Assembly: GCA_002946415.1 (NCBI GenBank)
Contig: NJPS01000034.1
Location: forward strand, 909,858 to 973,857
DNA: 64,000 bases
Reading direction: 5' to 3'
Origin: Rutstroemia sp. NJR-2017a BVV2
Taxonomy: Eukaryota > Ascomycota > Leotiomycetes > Helotiales > Rutstroemiaceae
Part shown: in pieces, positions 61,127 through 64,000 of the stretch
Position numbering within the stretch: the stretch's first letter is position 1
How the letters are laid out: every line of letters begins with the position of its first letter
The notes under the pieces: model-generated
What the model was told of the DNA's origin: nothing
The model's database searches: none
Seen by the model: the letters and a program-made list of their open reading frames with translations, nothing else
Translations under genes and position numbers: made by a program

Positions 61127-62477
61127 TTACACATCTTGCTTCCTTACGACCTTCATAACACTTTCATAGCTTGTAGGCTTGTAAGTCCTAGTCTCGATAA
61201 GCTCCAGACCCTCCTCGGAAAATAGTGTTTTCCACTGGCTTTCAGTCCGCTCTGTTGCGCCCGTGGCACACATCATTGCTAGGTCGATAACTGCAACGTG
61301 CGGATGTACGCCGACATCAGGGAGCACCATCTCGTCTATCAGCAGCACCGAATCTTTACTCATCGCCGCCTTGATATGGCCGAGCATCTTACGAGCCATA
61401 TGGTCGGGCCAGTCGTGCAGAACGGCGCGCATGTAGTAGAACTTTGCGCCTGAAGGAAAGGTTAGCGATGCCAAGACCAGCTATCATGCAGAGTTTGACT
61501 CTTACCTTTGATGGGCTGGGGCTCGAAGAGATCATGAGATATATTCTCGACTCCGGGAGTAGGCAGAGCAATAGCAATAGTGTGAGGCAAGTCTTGAAGA
61601 ATGACTCTGCCAGGTAGGTTGGGGTATTTCGATTTCAACTTGGCGCACTGGTGGCCGATACTTCCTCCCATATCGACAAAAACCGGGTTCTCGGGTTTCC
61701 ATCCAGCTGTCTCAGCCCCTACGGGATAGACAGACAACCATTCATCATTGATATCGTGACGATGACCTGCCATATAGTCGTTGAAATAAGCCAGATTTTC
61801 AGGGTGTAATCCCATCCAGTCGAACGCCATGCCTTCGAAGTTGAAAGCAGCTTGCATAACTGCATGGGAAGAATCGGTAATGTCTTGATAATTACTCTTT
61901 TTAAGAAACCCTGGAAGTGCCTGGAATTGCGGACCCAGTGTCTCGAAGCTATGTTCATGCCGCCGTCAGCACAGCTTGGAAACCAAAGACTTTATGGTAT
62001 TTAGGTACTTACGTGGCAGATGCCGGCCTGGCTTCCTGTTGCAACCAAGTTTTTGGTCACATTTGTGGATGTGAACGTGTCTTTCTCTGTTTCCTTAATC
62101 AACCCATGAGATGATAAGTATCGCAACAGTCTACCTGTAGTCTTATTAGCGAATTGATGAGTTTCGAGGCTTGGGTGTTCCGAACCTAGAAGTCGAGGGT
62201 TGGCTCCCGTGGTTTTCGCGATATCCTCAACACTGAGAGGTGTTTTACTTGCGACTAGTAGGTCGTACAGCTTTAGGTCAACGCCTACGCGGACAACAGC
62301 CAATTGAAGAGGCTGGAAAAGTTAACAGTGTGAGACTTCAGGCGCGGCTTTAGAAAGTCGTTAAACTGCTCGATACATCCAGAGGAAATGGTGAAAGGTT
62401 CGAGAGCCTGAGAAACGGGCGCTTACAAGATACATAAGTCGATTGACCGTGTCATCGACATCTTCGAGGAAATCCGC

Positions 62478-63203
62478 GATCTGGAACCTCTCATATGGCT
62501 ACGACTCCCATATACATATAGGAGGTGTAGCCATATAGGATATCCCAAATGGCTACACTCCATCCCGTATGCCTACGCAGATTCCCATATACATATAGGA
62601 GAGTTCCCATATTGATATGGGAAGGTCGGTCTCACATATAGCTATAGGAGATTAACCTCCCGCACACATACCACATCATCATTTCCTGATTAGGCAATAT
62701 TGAAGCCATACAGAAATAAGAATAAATATTAATATTGATTGAGAGTGGAGATTTCAAGTACAAATACACTAAATGGAAGACATCTAAGCTACATTATTCT
62801 TGCTTGCTCTCGCCCTATTGATTGATTGATAGATGGATGATAAAGAGAAAGTAAAGTAAAGTAATTCCTGACTACAGGAAACAGCGAACCTATTTGTAGC
62901 CATAATTATCATATATCATAAAATGTTTGAAACAAGGGATAAAAGTGGCCCAAGCGAAGTGGCGACAGTGAGGTTGGTGGCGTACGCCAGCCAGGTTGGT
63001 TACGCCGGCATATGTGTTAAATCCTTCTTGCGAAAGCGGTCTTACCATATGCATATCGGAAGATTAAAATTAAATGTCTCTCCCATATGCGTACGCAAGG
63101 TCCCATATGCATATGCGATTCCCATATGCATATGCGATTCCCATATGCATATGCGATTCCCATATGCATATGGGAAACGTAGCCATATGGGAGGTTCCAG
63201 ATC
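62478..63203. mobile_element. 726-bp non-autonomous element with 26-bp terminal inverted repeats
   Basis: The left end (62478-62503, starting GATCTGGAACCTC) and right end (63178-63203, ending GAGGTTCCAGATC) are reverse complements over 26 bp with one mismatch. Inside lie many copies of CCCATATNNATATGGG-like palindromes: degenerate ones at 62508-62640 and a clean array near the right end. The middle is AT-rich and has no transposase-like ORF. It splits an O-methyltransferase exon, which proves it is an insertion. I cannot define a target-site duplication with certainty; a few border bases are ambiguous. Confidence 0.78.
63081..63176 (+). repeat. 19-bp tandem repeat with CATATGCATATG palindromes
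   Basis: The unit TCCCATATGCATATGCGAT starts at 63101, 63120 and 63139, with a partial unit at 63158 and a diverged unit at 63081. Each unit holds the self-complementary CATATGCATATG. Confidence 0.92.
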
Positions 63204-63548
63204 AAGCGAAGTTTCGCTACCAATTCTCTCTTCGTTTTTCGATCCACTGAGCTCGAAAGCTGGCTAAGTTGATTGAGGATTGCCTCCATGGTGGAAGATA
63301 GAACCTATGGTAGCATATGGTGGTCTATGATTCTAGGCACACTGTTCAAAAGAACTTCATGTAATGGGTATATCAGGCGAGATGCTAAAGAGAACATTTA
63401 AGTATACGAGACCAATGACAAATAAGTCAAAGTATGTAATAGCAGGAGATTGTAGTATTCCTAGTTCTCTGGGTATGCAAGTATAAGCACAGCTTAGTGT
63501 TGGCAACAATGTAGTTGATTTGCTCACAACTATTTAGAGCCCCGCCAG

Positions 63549-63655
63549 GGTGACTTTTTAGCCTTATTCCCTCATTAGGGATGTGGTGACTTTTTAGACT
63601 GATTTCCTCATTAGGCATATGGGTGACTTTTGAGACTGATTCCCTGATTAGTGAT
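63549..63655. repeat. tandem repeat, about 34-bp unit, three copies
   Basis: The phrase GGTGACTTTTTAGACTGAT followed by TCCCTCATTAGGG-like sequence is repeated three times with small differences. Confidence 0.8.
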
Positions 63656-63841
63656 ACCGGCGCCTGGAAGACTTCTCCCGCCCCCATCCTTCTGCAGCCT
63701 CAACTTATCCAGTGATGGGACTAGTATTTTCAGTATTTTGTATACGCCCCACTATAGTGATACGTATAGATTATTGAGGATATATTCCTGGTGATATGTA
63801 TTTAGATTCGATATCACTAATACTGGCCGTATACTAATATA

Positions 63842-63864
63842 CTGGAATGTAATACATTCCAGAC
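63842..63864. repeat. short perfect hairpin
   Basis: CTGGAATGT and ACATTCCAG are reverse complements separated by three to four bases, in an AT-rich tract. It may be the end of a degenerate element; function unknown. Confidence 0.6.
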
Positions 63865-64000
63865 CTTCCAGGAATTTGAACTTCCTAACTAGGCAATTGT
63901 GAAGCGAATCTGCAAGTCCTCAGGCAATTATTCTACATTCCATCCTAAATTCCGGTATTCTAGTATATCCCCAGTGGTATCAAATCTGATAATATGTACG

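Larger units (their letters stand above)
61127..63289 (-). pseudogene. O-methyltransferase (family 2), split by an insertion and probably disabled
   Basis: Exon pieces reading downward: 63289..63179 (MEAILNQLSQLSSSVDRKTK, the family start), 62480..62427, 62312..62186, 62134..62013, 61948..61506, 61449..61127. The product shows a winged-helix N-domain (RLMYLPLQLAVVRVGVDLKL), the SAM site VFVDMGGSIGHQC, and the catalytic block YMRAVLHDWPDH with the general-base His. Two problems are visible. A 726-bp palindromic element lies inside the first coding part; only an intron of 698 nt (62481-63178) starting and ending in its repeats would keep frame. At the 62013/61948 junction the only good GT...AG pair shifts the frame by one. 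If functional, it would methylate a hydroxyl on an aromatic or polyketide substrate. Confidence 0.75.
63290..64000. other. right edge, AT-rich with small repeats
   Basis: Upstream of the methyltransferase start. No gene supported. Contains the two repeat features listed below. Confidence 0.5.

Noticed and set aside
63081..63176. CRISPR-like array
   Set aside because: The units are directly tandem without unique spacers, are palindromic, and the genome is fungal.

Overview
The window is nuclear DNA of a filamentous ascomycete. Genes have several short introns (46-164 nt, GT-AG, with CTAAC/CTGAC-like branch points). It carries fungal-only families: Zn2Cys6 factors, a FunK1 kinase relic, Ser/Thr-rich secreted proteins and family-2 O-methyltransferases. 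A Leotiomycete (Helotiales-like) is my best guess from protein flavour only. I saw no rRNA or tRNA gene, no bacterial or organellar DNA and no CRISPR array; the RNA search was by eye.

Region 1 (0.4-31 kb) is mostly housekeeping. In order it holds a Zn2Cys6 regulator, DPH3 (diphthamide synthesis), frataxin and AP-3 sigma (divergent pair), a small membrane protein divergent from cytosolic leucyl-tRNA synthetase, a GPI-type Ser/Thr-rich wall protein, a histidine phosphatase, a nuclear protein with three tandem C6 zinc clusters, a bifunctional PFK-2/FBPase-2, an unknown fungal protein, a BLOC-1 subunit-1-like protein and ribosomal protein S8. Many genes needed exon joining; the coordinates given were rebuilt by hand and the reading frame was checked at each junction.

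Region 2 (31-46 kb) mixes core and accessory DNA: a flavin reductase, a decayed cytochrome P450 broken by an inverted-repeat element, a secreted protein, a peroxisomal ABCD half-transporter with a GC-AG intron, an F-box protein and a large secreted Ser-rich protein.

Region 3 (46-64 kb) is accessory. A full-length GH31 protein has the sequence signature of alpha-1,4-glucan lyase (1,5-anhydrofructose producer). A FunK1 kinase pseudogene follows, then a C2H2/ankyrin protein whose 99-bp repeats are almost identical, a C2H2 factor, a short-chain dehydrogenase, and an O-methyltransferase gene split by a 726-bp element with terminal inverted repeats and an array of CATATG palindromes.

The most unusual items are the palindromic element inside the methyltransferase, the P450 relic with its own inverted-repeat insertion, the glucan lyase, the triple zinc-cluster protein and the freshly amplified ankyrin repeats. 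No single multi-gene undescribed system is evident. The accessory third looks like a zone of repeat insertion and gene decay.
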